NCBI GenBank assembly: GCA_038253135.1
Contig: JBBSHJ010000056.1
Span: 1 to 20,292, forward strand
Direction of reading: 5' to 3'
Length of the DNA: 20,292 nt
Source of the DNA: JBBSHJ01 sp038253135
Lineage (GTDB): Bacteria > Actinomycetota > Actinomycetes > Mycobacteriales > QHCD01
Every line of letters starts with the position of its first letter. The stretch's first letter is position 1. Both the position numbers and the translations under genes were made by a program. The notes beneath the pieces are model-generated. The model did not search any database. It was not told the DNA's origin and saw only the letters and a list, made by a program, of their open reading frames with translations. Positions 7,237-14,519 of this stretch are shown here, piece after piece.

Positions 7237-7545
7237 GTGGCTACTGCTACCAAGGTGTCCATCAAGCCGCTCGAGGACCGCATCGTTGTCCAGGCCAATG
7301 AGGCCGAGACCACGACCGCATCGGGCCTTGTCATTCCGGACACCGCCAAGGAAAAGCCCCAGGAGGGCACCGTCATCGCCGTCGGCCCCGGCCGCATCGA
7401 CGACAACGGCAATCGCGTCCCCGTGGACGTCAAGGAGGGCGAGACCGTCCTCTACTCCAAGTACGGCGGCACCGAGGTCAAGTACGGCGCCGATGAGTAC
7501 CTCGTACTCTCGGCCCGCGACGTCCTCGCGGTCATCGAGAAATAG
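7237..7545 (+). CDS. groES: Co-chaperonin GroES (Hsp10)
   Basis: A 102-residue co-chaperonin that caps the GroEL ring. It opens with KVSIKPLEDRIVVQANEAE, followed by the mobile loop ETTTASGLVIPDTAKEKPQEGTVIAVGPG. It ends with GETVLYSKYGGTEVKYGADEYLVLSARDVLAVIEK, the conserved full-length GroES pattern. The GTG start at 7237 is chosen because a strong purine-rich site (AGGAGGGGGAG, 7218-7228) precedes it and the protein then begins MATATKVSIKPLEDR. An in-frame ATG at 7186 would add 17 unrelated residues and read through that site. The gene is controlled by the CIRCE operator upstream and is followed by groEL after a structured 237-bp spacer. Confidence 0.97.
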   Translation: MATATKVSIKPLEDRIVVQANEAETTTASGLVIPDTAKEKPQEGTVIAVGPGRIDDNGNRVPVDVKEGETVLYSKYGGTEVKYGADEYLVLSARDVLAVIEK

Positions 7546-7606
7546 GGCCGGGTCGGCATAAGGATCCGGACCGACGTTTACGCCGATCCATACTGCAGGA
7601 CGTGTA

Positions 7607-7652
7607 CCCCGGTGACCTTGTGACGTGCGGCTTGCGCACGGGGTCACCGGGG
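7607..7652 (+). promoter_or_regulatory. Large nested hairpin between groES and groEL
   Basis: CCCCGGTGACC (7607-7617) pairs perfectly with GGTCACCGGGG (7642-7652). Inside lies a second perfect stem, CGTGCG (7624-7629) with CGCACG (7635-7640), closed by a GCTTG loop. The structure has no U-tract. It could attenuate transcription or direct RNA processing so that groES and groEL are made in different amounts; function is inferred. Confidence 0.6.
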
Positions 7653-7782
7653 CCGCCCGTCCCTGCCCTGCGACCCAGCACTGCACAGTTTCCACCTGCG
7701 CGCCAGCGTTTGCCTGCCCGCACCAGCTCGCCGGTGCCCGGATCGGGCGCCCCGAGCGGGTGCTCTCGAAAGGACCTGACAC

Positions 7783-9414
7783 ATGGCCAAGACGATCAAG
7801 TTCGACGCGGCGGCTCGCCGGTCGCTCGAACGCGGCGTTAACCGGCTCGCCGACACGGTCAAGGTGACGCTCGGCCCGCGCGGCCGCAACGTCGTACTCG
7901 GCACCAGCTTCGGTGCGCCCACGATCACCAACGACGGCGTCACGATCGCGCGTGAGATCGACCTGCCCAACCCGGGGGAGAACCTGGGCGCGCAGTTCGC
8001 CAAGAATGTCGCCACCCAGACCAACGACATCGCGGGTGACGGTACGACGACCGCGACCGTCCTCGCGCAGGCCATGATCCGCGCCGGCATGCGCAACGTC
8101 ACCGCCGGCGCGAACCCGCTCGAGATCAAGAAGGGCATCGACGCGGCGATCACCGCCGTGGTCGACGCCCTGGTCGCGTCGGCGACCCCGGTCGCGGGCA
8201 AGGACTCGATCGCCCACGTGGCCACCATCTCCGCCCAGGACGCCACCATCGGCGAGATCATCGGAACCGCGATCGAGAAGATCGGCGACGACGGTGTCAT
8301 CACCGTCGAGGAGTCGAGCACGCTCGCCACCGAGCTCGAGTTCACCGAGGGCCTGCAGTTCGACAAGGGCTACGTCTCGCCGTACTTCGCGACCGACACG
8401 GAGAAGATGGTCGCGACCTACGAGGATGCCCTCGTCCTGATCACCCCCCAGAAGATCAGCGCCATGGCCGATCTGATGCCGATCCTGGAGAAGGTGATCG
8501 AGTCCGGCAAGCCGCTGGTGGTGATCGCGGAGGACATCGACGGCGAGGCGCTCTCGACGCTGGTCGTCAACGCGATCCGCAAGACGCTGCGCGTGGTGGC
8601 GGTCAAGGCGCCGTTCTTCGGCGACCGGCGCAAGGCGTTCCTCGACGATCTGGCCGTCGTCACCGGCGCGACCGTCATCACACCGGACACCGGACTGGCG
8701 CTCGCCGAGATCGGCCTGGACGTGCTCGGGTCGGTACGCCGCGTGGAGGTCACCAAGGACGACACCACGGTCGTCGACGGCGCCGGCGAGAGCGGCGCGA
8801 TCGCCGCCCGGATCGCGTCGATTCGCCGCGAGATCGACACCACCGACTCGGACTGGGACCGCGAGAAGCTGGAGGAGCGGCTGGCCAAGCTGTCCGGCGG
8901 GGTGGCGGTCATCCGCGTCGGCGCGGCGACCGAGGTGGAGCTCAAGGAGCGCAAGGCCCGGATCGAGGACGCGATCTCCTCGACCAAGGCCGCCGTCGAG
9001 GAGGGCACCATCACCGGCGGCGGCGCCGCCCTGGTGCATGCCGCGACCGCGCTGGACAAGGTCGAGGCGACGGGCGACGTACTCATCGGCGTGTCGATCG
9101 TCCGGTACGCACTGGACGAGCCGCTGCGCCTGATCGCGCAGAACGCGGGCCTCGACGGCCGCGTCGCGGTCGGCACCGTTCGCGCTCGCGACGACGCCGC
9201 GTTCGGCCTCGACGCCGACACGCGGGAGTTCACCGACCTCGTCGCCCGCGGCATCCTGGACCCGGTCAAGGTCACGAGGCACGCACTCGTCAATGCGGCA
9301 TCCATCGCCGCGCTGGTTCTGACCTCCGAGGCGATCATTGTCGACAAGCCGGAGCACGCCGACGATGCGTCGGCCGGTGGCCACGGGCATAGCCACGGGC
9401 CGGCCGGTTACTGA
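7783..9414 (+). CDS. groEL1: Chaperonin GroEL, GroEL1 type with His-rich tail
   Basis: A 543-residue 60-kDa chaperonin of normal length. It begins MAKTIKFDAAARRSLERGVNRLADTVKVTLGPRGRNVVL and carries the ATP-site signatures NDGVTIAREI and GDGTTTATVLAQ. It retains the apical and intermediate domains and the late segment EEGTITGGGAALVHA. The C-terminus, GGHGHSHGPAGY, is histidine-containing rather than the GGM repeats of the housekeeping chaperonin. That is the hallmark of actinobacterial GroEL1, the copy linked to groES. A second GroEL2 gene is therefore expected elsewhere. The start is preceded by AAAGGA at 7769-7774. Expression is expected from the CIRCE-controlled promoter with groES, modulated by the intergenic hairpin. 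Confidence 0.96.
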   Translation: MAKTIKFDAAARRSLERGVNRLADTVKVTLGPRGRNVVLGTSFGAPTITNDGVTIAREIDLPNPGENLGAQFAKNVATQTNDIAGDGTTTATVLAQAMIRAGMRNVTAGANPLEIKKGIDAAITAVVDALVASATPVAGKDSIAHVATISAQDATIGEIIGTAIEKIGDDGVITVEESSTLATELEFTEGLQFDKGYVSPYFATDTEKMVATYEDALVLITPQKISAMADLMPILEKVIESGKPLVVIAEDIDGEALSTLVVNAIRKTLRVVAVKAPFFGDRRKAFLDDLAVVTGATVITPDTGLALAEIGLDVLGSVRRVEVTKDDTTVVDGAGESGAIAARIASIRREIDTTDSDWDREKLEERLAKLSGGVAVIRVGAATEVELKERKARIEDAISSTKAAVEEGTITGGGAALVHAATALDKVEATGDVLIGVSIVRYALDEPLRLIAQNAGLDGRVAVGTVRARDDAAFGLDADTREFTDLVARGILDPVKVTRHALVNAASIAALVLTSEAIIVDKPEHADDASAGGHGHSHGPAGY

Positions 9415-9430
9415 TCGCACGGTGTGGACC

Positions 9431-9460
9431 AGGGGTCCGGCGGGCACGTGCCGGGCCCCT
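9431..9460 (+). terminator. Probable groESL terminator hairpin
   Basis: GGGGTCCGGC (9432-9441) pairs with GCCGGGCCCC (9450-9459) over 10 bp with one G-U pair, plus a flanking A-T (9431/9460) and an 8-nt loop. It starts 17 nt after the groEL stop. It lacks a long U-run, as is usual in high-GC actinobacteria. The remaining sequence to 9687 shows no gene I can support. Confidence 0.7.
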
Positions 9461-9696
9461 TCGCCGTCCGCAACCGTAGGTCGGAGGACTTTGCCGAGAC
9501 GGCGCCAGGATCGTTAGCGGCGTACACGGATGGCGCGAACCCCTGAGATGAGGGCGATCGCGCGCTGCGAGCGGCACAATGAGAGCGGTTCGGATGTCTC
9601 ACTCGCCAACGGCGCCCGGCATGTGCATGATTGACCAGGTCGGGGCGGCTCGAACCCTACTGGCGCCCCGGTCGCCACGGATCGACAGGAGACGAC

Positions 9697-10314
9697 GTGC
9701 CGAGCGTGATGATCTGCGACGAGCGGCGCGGGGTGCGCGAGAGCCTTGGCCGGTTCCTGTCCGGGATCGCGAACCTGTCGCCGGTCAACACCGTCGCGAC
9801 CAGCGACGAGCTGCTCGAGCGTTACCCCTACGAGCACCCCGACATCGTCTTCGTCGGCACCCAGCGCGCCCTGGACACGGGCATTGAGACCATCCGACGG
9901 CTGATCGCCGCCCACGCGCAGGCTGCGGTCCTGGTCTTCGGCTCGGTGGACGACGAGAAGCACGTTGCCGAGGCGATGACGTGCGGCGCCCGCGGCTTCC
10001 TGTGCTGGGACGCCACCGCGATCGAGGTCTACGCCGCGCTCGCGCACGCGCTGGCCGACCCTGCCGCGGCCGGTGTGGACGGCGCGCGCGATGGCACGCC
10101 GACCGTGACGCCGCTGTCCGAGGGTCTCACCTCCCGTGAGCTCGAGGTGCTCGTCGGCATGAGCTGCGGCAAGACCAACCAGGAGATCGGCCAGGATCTC
10201 TTCCTGTCCGAGGACACCGTCAAGACCCATGCCCGCCGGCTGTTCCAGAAGCTCGGCGTGCACGATCGGGCCGCTGCGGTCGCGAACGGCTTCCGGCTCG
10301 GACTGGTGCGCTGA
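9697..10314 (+). CDS. BldM-like orphan response regulator with degenerate receiver
   Basis: A 205-residue protein with a receiver-like domain (1-about 120) and a LuxR/FixJ-type helix-turn-helix (about 143-205). The C-terminal part, LTSRELEVLVGMS-GKTNQEIGQDLFLSEDTVKTHARRLFQKLG, strongly resembles Streptomyces BldM, a developmental regulator. The location between groEL1 and guaB is also where bldM sits in Streptomyces. The acidic residues C-D-E near residue 8 remain. The phosphoacceptor position is Gly (IVFVG, residue 54), and the conserved Lys of the K-D motif is Trp (FLCWD, residue 104). It therefore cannot be phosphorylated in the usual way and probably acts by dimerisation, perhaps with a WhiI-like partner. 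The GTG start at 9697 has AGGAGA six bases upstream region (9688-9693). No cognate kinase lies nearby. Confidence 0.85.
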   Translation: MPSVMICDERRGVRESLGRFLSGIANLSPVNTVATSDELLERYPYEHPDIVFVGTQRALDTGIETIRRLIAAHAQAAVLVFGSVDDEKHVAEAMTCGARGFLCWDATAIEVYAALAHALADPAAAGVDGARDGTPTVTPLSEGLTSRELEVLVGMSCGKTNQEIGQDLFLSEDTVKTHARRLFQKLGVHDRAAAVANGFRLGLVR

Positions 10315-10350
10315 CCTGCGCGGATACGCTCTGAGCCTTGCCCGCCGGAG

Positions 10351-10356
10351 TACGGT
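10351..10356 (+). promoter_or_regulatory. Possible -10 element for the 42-residue ORF
   Basis: TACGGT fits TANNNT and lies 60 bp before the ATG at 10416. No good -35 is visible, so this is tentative. Confidence 0.25.
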
Positions 10357-10415
10357 GAAGCTGTTCGGATGCTCCGGCCGGTCCCCCTTTCGCCGGGGCG
10401 GCGGGAGGGATACGC

Positions 10416-10544
10416 ATGGATCCGGTGGTGGTGGACGTCCTCGGCTGGGCGTGGTTCCTGTTCGTGACCTGGGCGGCCGTGCATGAGTGGCATGAGACCC
10501 ACCCCAGCAAGCTGGGACGCCACCACCGGCACCGGCACAGCTAA
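10416..10544 (+). CDS. 42-residue membrane micro-protein, His-rich tail
   Basis: This short ORF starts at ATG 10416 behind a very strong Shine-Dalgarno sequence, GGGAGGGA (10403-10410), at ideal spacing. The product begins MDPVVVDVLGWAWFLFVTWAAVHEWHE. One hydrophobic segment (about residues 4-22) is rich in Trp and Phe. The C-terminal LGRHHRHRHS is strongly basic and His-rich, so the tail probably faces the cytoplasm or contacts lipid head groups or metals. I do not recognise a family. The clean ribosome binding site, the membrane-like segment and the isolated position between the BldM-like gene and the DUF5319 gene support a real gene. Small size leaves some doubt. Confidence 0.65.
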   Translation: MDPVVVDVLGWAWFLFVTWAAVHEWHETHPSKLGRHHRHRHS

Positions 10545-10591
10545 CGGGGCCCGCGTCGCCGGTGGGCGCATTCGGGTCCGGCCTGCGGCCC

Positions 10592-11014
10592 CTACGGGTG
10601 CGGTGACTCCCCGGTGACACCGTCGACGTAGCCGTGCGCGTACTCCCACGTGACGTAATCGTCGATATCGGGCTGGTACGCCGGCTCGTGCACCCTGGTC
10701 TGCCCGGCCTCGAGCAGGTAACGCAGATTGGACCGCATGAGGTCCCACGTGAAGTAGTGCGGCTCCTCGCAGTCGTCACATTCCATGACGACGCCCTTGA
10801 TGCCGCGGGAACCGAGGACGGTCTCGAAGAGATCGAGATCCTCGAGATCGCCCTGCACCTCCAGCTCTTCCTCCGGGCGCAGGGGCTCCGGCGCCTCCTG
10901 GCCGAGCTCCGCGGCCGGGTCATCGGGATCACCGAGGAAGGGGTCGAGCGGCCCGGAGTCCGAGCCCTGTCCATGCGCGCCGTGTCCGTGAGGAGGGCGT
11001 CCCTCGTTGTTCAC
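10592..11014 (-). CDS. DUF5319 family protein
   Basis: A 140-residue acidic protein with a flexible His/Gly/Pro-rich N-terminus (about 1-45). The conserved core reads LEDLDLFETVLGSRGIKGVVMECDDCEEPHYFTWDLMRSNLRYLL. The C79-X2-C82 pair could bind a metal or be redox active. RVHEPAYQPDIDDYVTWEYAHGYVDG follows. This matches an actinobacterial family of unknown function found next to guaB. The GTG at 11014 is chosen because a perfect -10 (TACCCT) lies 7 nt upstream and no Shine-Dalgarno sequence is present. A longer reading to 11335 would overlap guaB and shows no family similarity. The gene is divergent from guaB across 148 bp, suggesting shared regulation. It converges on the 42-residue ORF. Confidence 0.85.
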   Translation of the reverse strand: MNNEGRPPHGHGAHGQGSDSGPLDPFLGDPDDPAAELGQEAPEPLRPEEELEVQGDLEDLDLFETVLGSRGIKGVVMECDDCEEPHYFTWDLMRSNLRYLLEAGQTRVHEPAYQPDIDDYVTWEYAHGYVDGVTGESPHP

Positions 11015-11021
11015 GGAGTCG

Positions 11022-11027
11022 AGGGTA
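11022..11027 (-). promoter_or_regulatory. -10 element of a predicted leaderless DUF5319 promoter
   Basis: On the minus strand TACCCT is followed by 7 nt and then the GTG at 11014. This is the standard leaderless arrangement and fixes the start of the gene. Confidence 0.6.
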
Positions 11028-11151
11028 ACCGGTCCGGCGCCGGGCGTCGGCGTGTCCCGGCGGAGCGGCGATTCCGGCCCGTTCCGACGGCACCGAGATG
11101 CCGCCCCTTTACGCCCGGTCGCCGACGCGCAGTACGCCCGCTCCGGGCCGC

Positions 11152-11157
11152 TAACAT
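11152..11157 (+). promoter_or_regulatory. -10 element of a predicted leaderless guaB promoter
   Basis: TAACAT lies 5 nt before the guaB ATG (11163), with only GGGGT between them. This leaves no room for a normal leader, so transcription probably starts at or within a base or two of the ATG. Confidence 0.5.
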
Positions 11158-11162
11158 GGGGT

Positions 11163-12656
11163 ATGCGCTCGGATCCTGATCTCACTGAGATCCCGCTGGC
11201 CCTGACCTTCGACGACGTCCTCCTCCTGCCCGGCGAGTCCAACGTCAATCCGAGCGAGACCGACACGTCGAGCCGGCTGACGCGCGAGATCACCCTGCAG
11301 GTGCCGCTGCTGTCCTCGGCCATGGACACGGTCACCGAGTCGCGGATGGCGGTCGCGATGGCCCGTCAGGGCGGTATCGGCATCCTGCACCGCAACCTCT
11401 CGGCCGAGGATCAGGCCGCCCAGATCGACCTGGTGAAGCGGTCTGAGGCCGGGATGGTGACCCATCCCGTCACCTGCAGCCCGGATCAGACGCTCGCCGA
11501 CGTGGACCGGCTCTGCGCCCGCTACCGGATCTCCGGCCTGCCGGTCACCGACGAGTCCGGGGTGCTCGTCGGCATCGTCACCAACCGGGACATCCGCTTC
11601 GAGTCCGACACCTCGCGCCCGGTCCGGCAGGTGATGACGCCGATGCCGCTCGTCACCGCGCCGGTCGGCGTCCGCAAGGAGGACGCCCTGGCGTTGCTGC
11701 GCAAGCACAAGGTGGAGAAGCTTCCGCTCGTCGACGCGGACGGCCGGCTCCACGGCCTGATCACGGTCAAGGACTTCGTCAAGAGCGAGGCCTACCCGCT
11801 GGCCACCAAGGACTCCTCCGGGCGGCTGATGGCCGGCGCCGCGATCGGGATCGGCGACGACTCCTACAAGCGGGCCCGCGGGCTCGTCGATGCCGGAGTC
11901 GACGTCGTCGTGGTCGACATGGCGCACGCCCACACCGGGCTGGTCGTCGACATCGTCCGCCAGCTCAAGGCCGACACCGGCGTGCAGGTGGTCGCCGGCA
12001 ACGTCACGACCAGCGCGGGCGCGCAAGGCCTCATCGACGCCGGCGCGGACGGCATCAAGGTCGGCGTCGGGCCCGGATCGATCTGCACGACGCGGGTCAT
12101 GGCCGGCGTCGGGGTGCCGCAGGTGACCGCGATCAGCGAGGTCGCCAAGGTGGCCCGCCCGGCCGGCGTACCGGTCATCGCGGACGGCGGCCTGCAGTAT
12201 TCCGGCGACATCGCCAAGGCCATCGTCGCCGGTGCCGACACCGTGATGCTCGGCTCCCTGCTGGCCGGCGTCGAGGAGAGCCCCGGCGAGCTGCTCTTCA
12301 TCAACGGCAAGCAGTTCAAGTCCTACCGCGGCATGGGCTCGCTCGCGGCGATGCAGAGCCGCGGCGACCGGGCCTCCTACTCCAGGGACCGGTACTTCGC
12401 CGGTGACTCCGTCGCCGATGACCAGCTGGTGCCGCAGGGCGTCGAGGGCCAGGTCCCCTATCGCGGCCCGCTGTCCGCGGTGGCACACCAGCTCGTCGGC
12501 GGGCTGCAGCAGTCGATGTTCTTCGTCGGTGCCCGCACGATCGGCGAGCTGCAGGTGCGGGGCCGCTTCGTGCGCGTGACCGCGTCGGGCCTCAACGAGA
12601 GCCACCCGCACGACATCAAGATGACCGTCGAGGCGCCGAACTATCACGGCCGGTAG
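11163..12656 (+). CDS. guaB: Inosine-5'-monophosphate dehydrogenase
   Basis: A 497-residue enzyme that oxidises IMP to XMP with NAD+, the committed step to guanine nucleotides. The barrel starts LALTFDDVLLLPGESNV. A pair of CBS domains occupies about 97-215 (MVTHPVTCSPDQTLADV ... LHGLITVKDFVKSEAYP). The catalytic loop GVGPGSICTTRVMAGVG places the nucleophile at C308. IADGG and YRGMGSLAAM bind the IMP phosphate. The flap segment RDRYFAGDSVADDQLVPQGVEG carries the Arg-Tyr pair. The protein has full length and all key residues. ATG 11163 gives the conserved N-terminus; the frame is open upstream but the extension is low-complexity and unrelated. guaB3 follows 48 bp later. Divergent from the DUF5319 gene. 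Confidence 0.97.
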   Translation: MRSDPDLTEIPLALTFDDVLLLPGESNVNPSETDTSSRLTREITLQVPLLSSAMDTVTESRMAVAMARQGGIGILHRNLSAEDQAAQIDLVKRSEAGMVTHPVTCSPDQTLADVDRLCARYRISGLPVTDESGVLVGIVTNRDIRFESDTSRPVRQVMTPMPLVTAPVGVRKEDALALLRKHKVEKLPLVDADGRLHGLITVKDFVKSEAYPLATKDSSGRLMAGAAIGIGDDSYKRARGLVDAGVDVVVVDMAHAHTGLVVDIVRQLKADTGVQVVAGNVTTSAGAQGLIDAGADGIKVGVGPGSICTTRVMAGVGVPQVTAISEVAKVARPAGVPVIADGGLQYSGDIAKAIVAGADTVMLGSLLAGVEESPGELLFINGKQFKSYRGMGSLAAMQSRGDRASYSRDRYFAGDSVADDQLVPQGVEGQVPYRGPLSAVAHQLVGGLQQSMFFVGARTIGELQVRGRFVRVTASGLNESHPHDIKMTVEAPNYHGR

Positions 12657-12704
12657 TGCAGGTACCCTGCCTTCGACTCCCGCCTCCTTTGGTTGAAGGT
12701 TCCC

Positions 12705-13832
12705 GTGCCTGAGAGCTACGAGATCGGTACCGGCAAGTCGGCCCGCCGCGGCTACCGACTCAGCGACGTGTCGATCGTCCCGACCCGTCGTACCCGCAGC
12801 TCACACGACGTCTCGATCGGCTGGCAGATCGACGCCTTCCCGTTCGAGCTGCCGATGATCGGCCACCCGAGCGATGCGACGATGAGCCCCGACACCGCGA
12901 TCGAGGTGGGGCAGCTCGGCGGCCTCGGCGTGCTGAATGCCGAGGGGCTGTGGACGCGGTACGACGACCCGCGGGCGTTGTTCGGGCAGATCGCTGACGG
13001 CCTCGGCGGTCTGCCCGTGGCCGAGGATTCGGCGCTGCTGCAGGAGCTCTACTCCGAGCCGGTCAAGCCCGAGCTGATCGGCGAGCGGATCCGCACGATC
13101 CGCGACGCCGGGGTGACCGTGGCCGTTCGGCTCTCGCCGCAGAGCACCGTCGACCTCGCCTCCGTTGTGCTCGACGCCGGCGTCGATCTGCTGGTCGTCC
13201 AGGGCACGATCGTCTCGGCCGAGCGGGTGTCGCAGCACGGCAAGCCCTTGAACCTCAAGGAATTCATCGCCGATCTCGACGTGCCGGTCATCGTCGGCGG
13301 CGCGGCGACGTACCAGACCGCGCTGCACCTGATGCGGACAGGGGCCGCCGGCGTCATCGTCGGCGACGGCTCCAGCGACGTGGAGTTCGACGATGTCCTG
13401 GGTATCGAGGCACCCATGGCGTCCGCGATCTCCGATGCGGCCGCGGCCCGCCGCGACTACCTCGACGAGACCGGCGGCCGGTATGTGCACGTCATCGCCG
13501 ACGGCGAGATCGACAACAGCGCGTCCATCGCGAAGGCGATCGCGTGTGGCGCTGATGCCGTTGCCGTCGGCCGCCCGCTCTCGCGAGCCGAGAGCGCCCC
13601 CGGCGGTGGGGCGTGGTGGCGCTCGGCCGCGGCGCACCCGAAGCTGCCGCGCGGATTCGTCTGGGCGCAGGACGCCGCCCCGGTGGGCATGTCCGAGATC
13701 CTGCTGGGGCCGACGTCGTACGCCGATGGCACGACCAACCTCTTCGGCGCGCTGGCCCGCACGATGGCCAAGACCGGCTTCTCCGACCTGAAGGAGTTCC
13801 AGCGGGTCGGCCTGATCTTGCGCGTCGACTGA
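12705..13832 (+). CDS. guaB3: GuaB3 family IMP dehydrogenase-related protein
   Basis: A 375-residue TIM-barrel protein of the GuaB3 family, which lacks the CBS domains of GuaB. It begins with IGTGKSARRGYRLSDVSIVPTRRTRSS and contains LLVVQGTIVSAERVS, then ALHLMRTGAAGVIVGDGSS. ARRDYLDETGGRYVHVIADGEI and the terminal DLKEFQRVGL are highly conserved in actinobacteria. The loop equivalent to the GuaB catalytic Cys segment is GDGSSDVEFDDVLG (about 220-233). It has no Cys and lacks the Thr cluster seen in mycobacterial GuaB3, so catalysis may differ. GTG 12705 is chosen because GAAGG (12695-12699) precedes it at 5 nt; a TTG at 12693 would add four residues. It is probably co-transcribed with guaB. 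Confidence 0.93.
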   Translation: MPESYEIGTGKSARRGYRLSDVSIVPTRRTRSSHDVSIGWQIDAFPFELPMIGHPSDATMSPDTAIEVGQLGGLGVLNAEGLWTRYDDPRALFGQIADGLGGLPVAEDSALLQELYSEPVKPELIGERIRTIRDAGVTVAVRLSPQSTVDLASVVLDAGVDLLVVQGTIVSAERVSQHGKPLNLKEFIADLDVPVIVGGAATYQTALHLMRTGAAGVIVGDGSSDVEFDDVLGIEAPMASAISDAAAARRDYLDETGGRYVHVIADGEIDNSASIAKAIACGADAVAVGRPLSRAESAPGGGAWWRSAAAHPKLPRGFVWAQDAAPVGMSEILLGPTSYADGTTNLFGALARTMAKTGFSDLKEFQRVGLILRVD

Positions 13833-13867
13833 CGAGGTCGCGCAGTCGGTCGTCGGTCCGTGCGGGC

Positions 13868-14464
13868 CTAGCCAGCTGTTCGGGTGTTCGCGAACGCCGC
13901 GATCTGGTCCAGGTCCGGGGTGTAGCCGTCGGTGGTGTCGACGTCGAGGGTGGGCGCCTCGATGTGGATGGCGTCCCACGGTTGCGGGCCCTCGGTGATG
14001 AGGGTGCCCCGGTCGGCGTGAGCGACACGGGTGGGCATCTCGGCGAGCCGCTGGTGCCGGCGGCGCAGCATTTCCTCGTGCCCCGTCCAGCAGCGCACGA
14101 CCCGGACGTGCGGCGCGGCGGATAACGAGCTCAGGCCGCGTTCCCAGAGCTGGTGTTGGAACGCCGCCTCCGCGACGACGGTCACGCCACCGTCGAGCAA
14201 TAGCCGGAGGACGCCGAAGAACAGCGGATACGCGCGCCGCGTCAGCGGGTCACCGACTGCAGCCTGGAACCCGGGTCCATGGGCGTGGACCATGCCCTCC
14301 TTGATCTCATCGCGGCAGATCGCCGGACAGCCCACGGCTCCGGCCAGGCGGTGCGCCAAGGTCGTCTTGCCCGAGCCGCCCTGACCGGTGACGACAATCA
14401 GCCGTGGATGGAGTGCCGGCTGTACGGACGCAGCTGTCGCGGGTTCGTCGTGGCTCGATTCCAC
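13868..14464 (-). CDS. P-loop NTPase/kinase of unknown substrate
   Basis: A 198-residue protein with Walker A GQGGSGKTT (about 27-35) behind the strand RLIVVT. After the P-loop come CRDEIKEGMVHAHG (50-63) and VTVVAEAAFQHQLWE (about 94-108), where D52 and E99 may be catalytic or Mg2+-coordinating. An Arg-rich lid-like stretch, EEMLRRRHQRL, follows. The pattern suggests an AAA_33/zeta-toxin-like small-molecule or nucleotide kinase, but the substrate cannot be told. The GTG start at 14464 is chosen because AGAGG lies 8 nt upstream; TTG at 14467 is an alternative. Longer readings overlap the divergent gene. Its start is 55 bp from that gene, so the two probably share a divergent promoter region. 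It is not part of the usual gua neighbourhood. Confidence 0.7.
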   Translation of the reverse strand: MESSHDEPATAASVQPALHPRLIVVTGQGGSGKTTLAHRLAGAVGCPAICRDEIKEGMVHAHGPGFQAAVGDPLTRRAYPLFFGVLRLLLDGGVTVVAEAAFQHQLWERGLSSLSAAPHVRVVRCWTGHEEMLRRRHQRLAEMPTRVAHADRGTLITEGPQPWDAIHIEAPTLDVDTTDGYTPDLDQIAAFANTRTAG

Positions 14465-14506
14465 CAAAGTTGCCTCTGCTCGATCGGTTTCTGCGCACGG
14501 TATCGC

Positions 14507-14512
14507 TAGCGT
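14507..14512 (+). promoter_or_regulatory. Possible -10 element of a leaderless promoter
   Basis: TAGCGT is followed by 7 nt and the GTG at 14520. The geometry repeats that seen at other genes here and favours 14520 over the GTG at 14511, which overlaps the hexamer. Confidence 0.45.
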
Positions 14513-14519
14513 GAACCCG

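Noticed and set aside
4395..7433. Very long open frame on the minus strand (about 1000 codons)
   Set aside because: It lies antisense to the GT-C gene and groES and out of frame with the methyltransferase. Its product is Arg/Gly/Asp-rich without domain motifs, as expected from high-GC third-position bias.
7588..7594. Second promoter (CATACT) between groES and groEL
   Set aside because: No acceptable -35 at the right distance; too weak to list.
7216..9447. Long minus-strand open frame across groES-groEL
   Set aside because: Antisense to two unmistakable chaperonin genes, with low-complexity product.
11015..11335. N-terminal extension of the DUF5319 gene
   Set aside because: It would overlap guaB and has no family similarity; the -10 element fixes the start at 11014.
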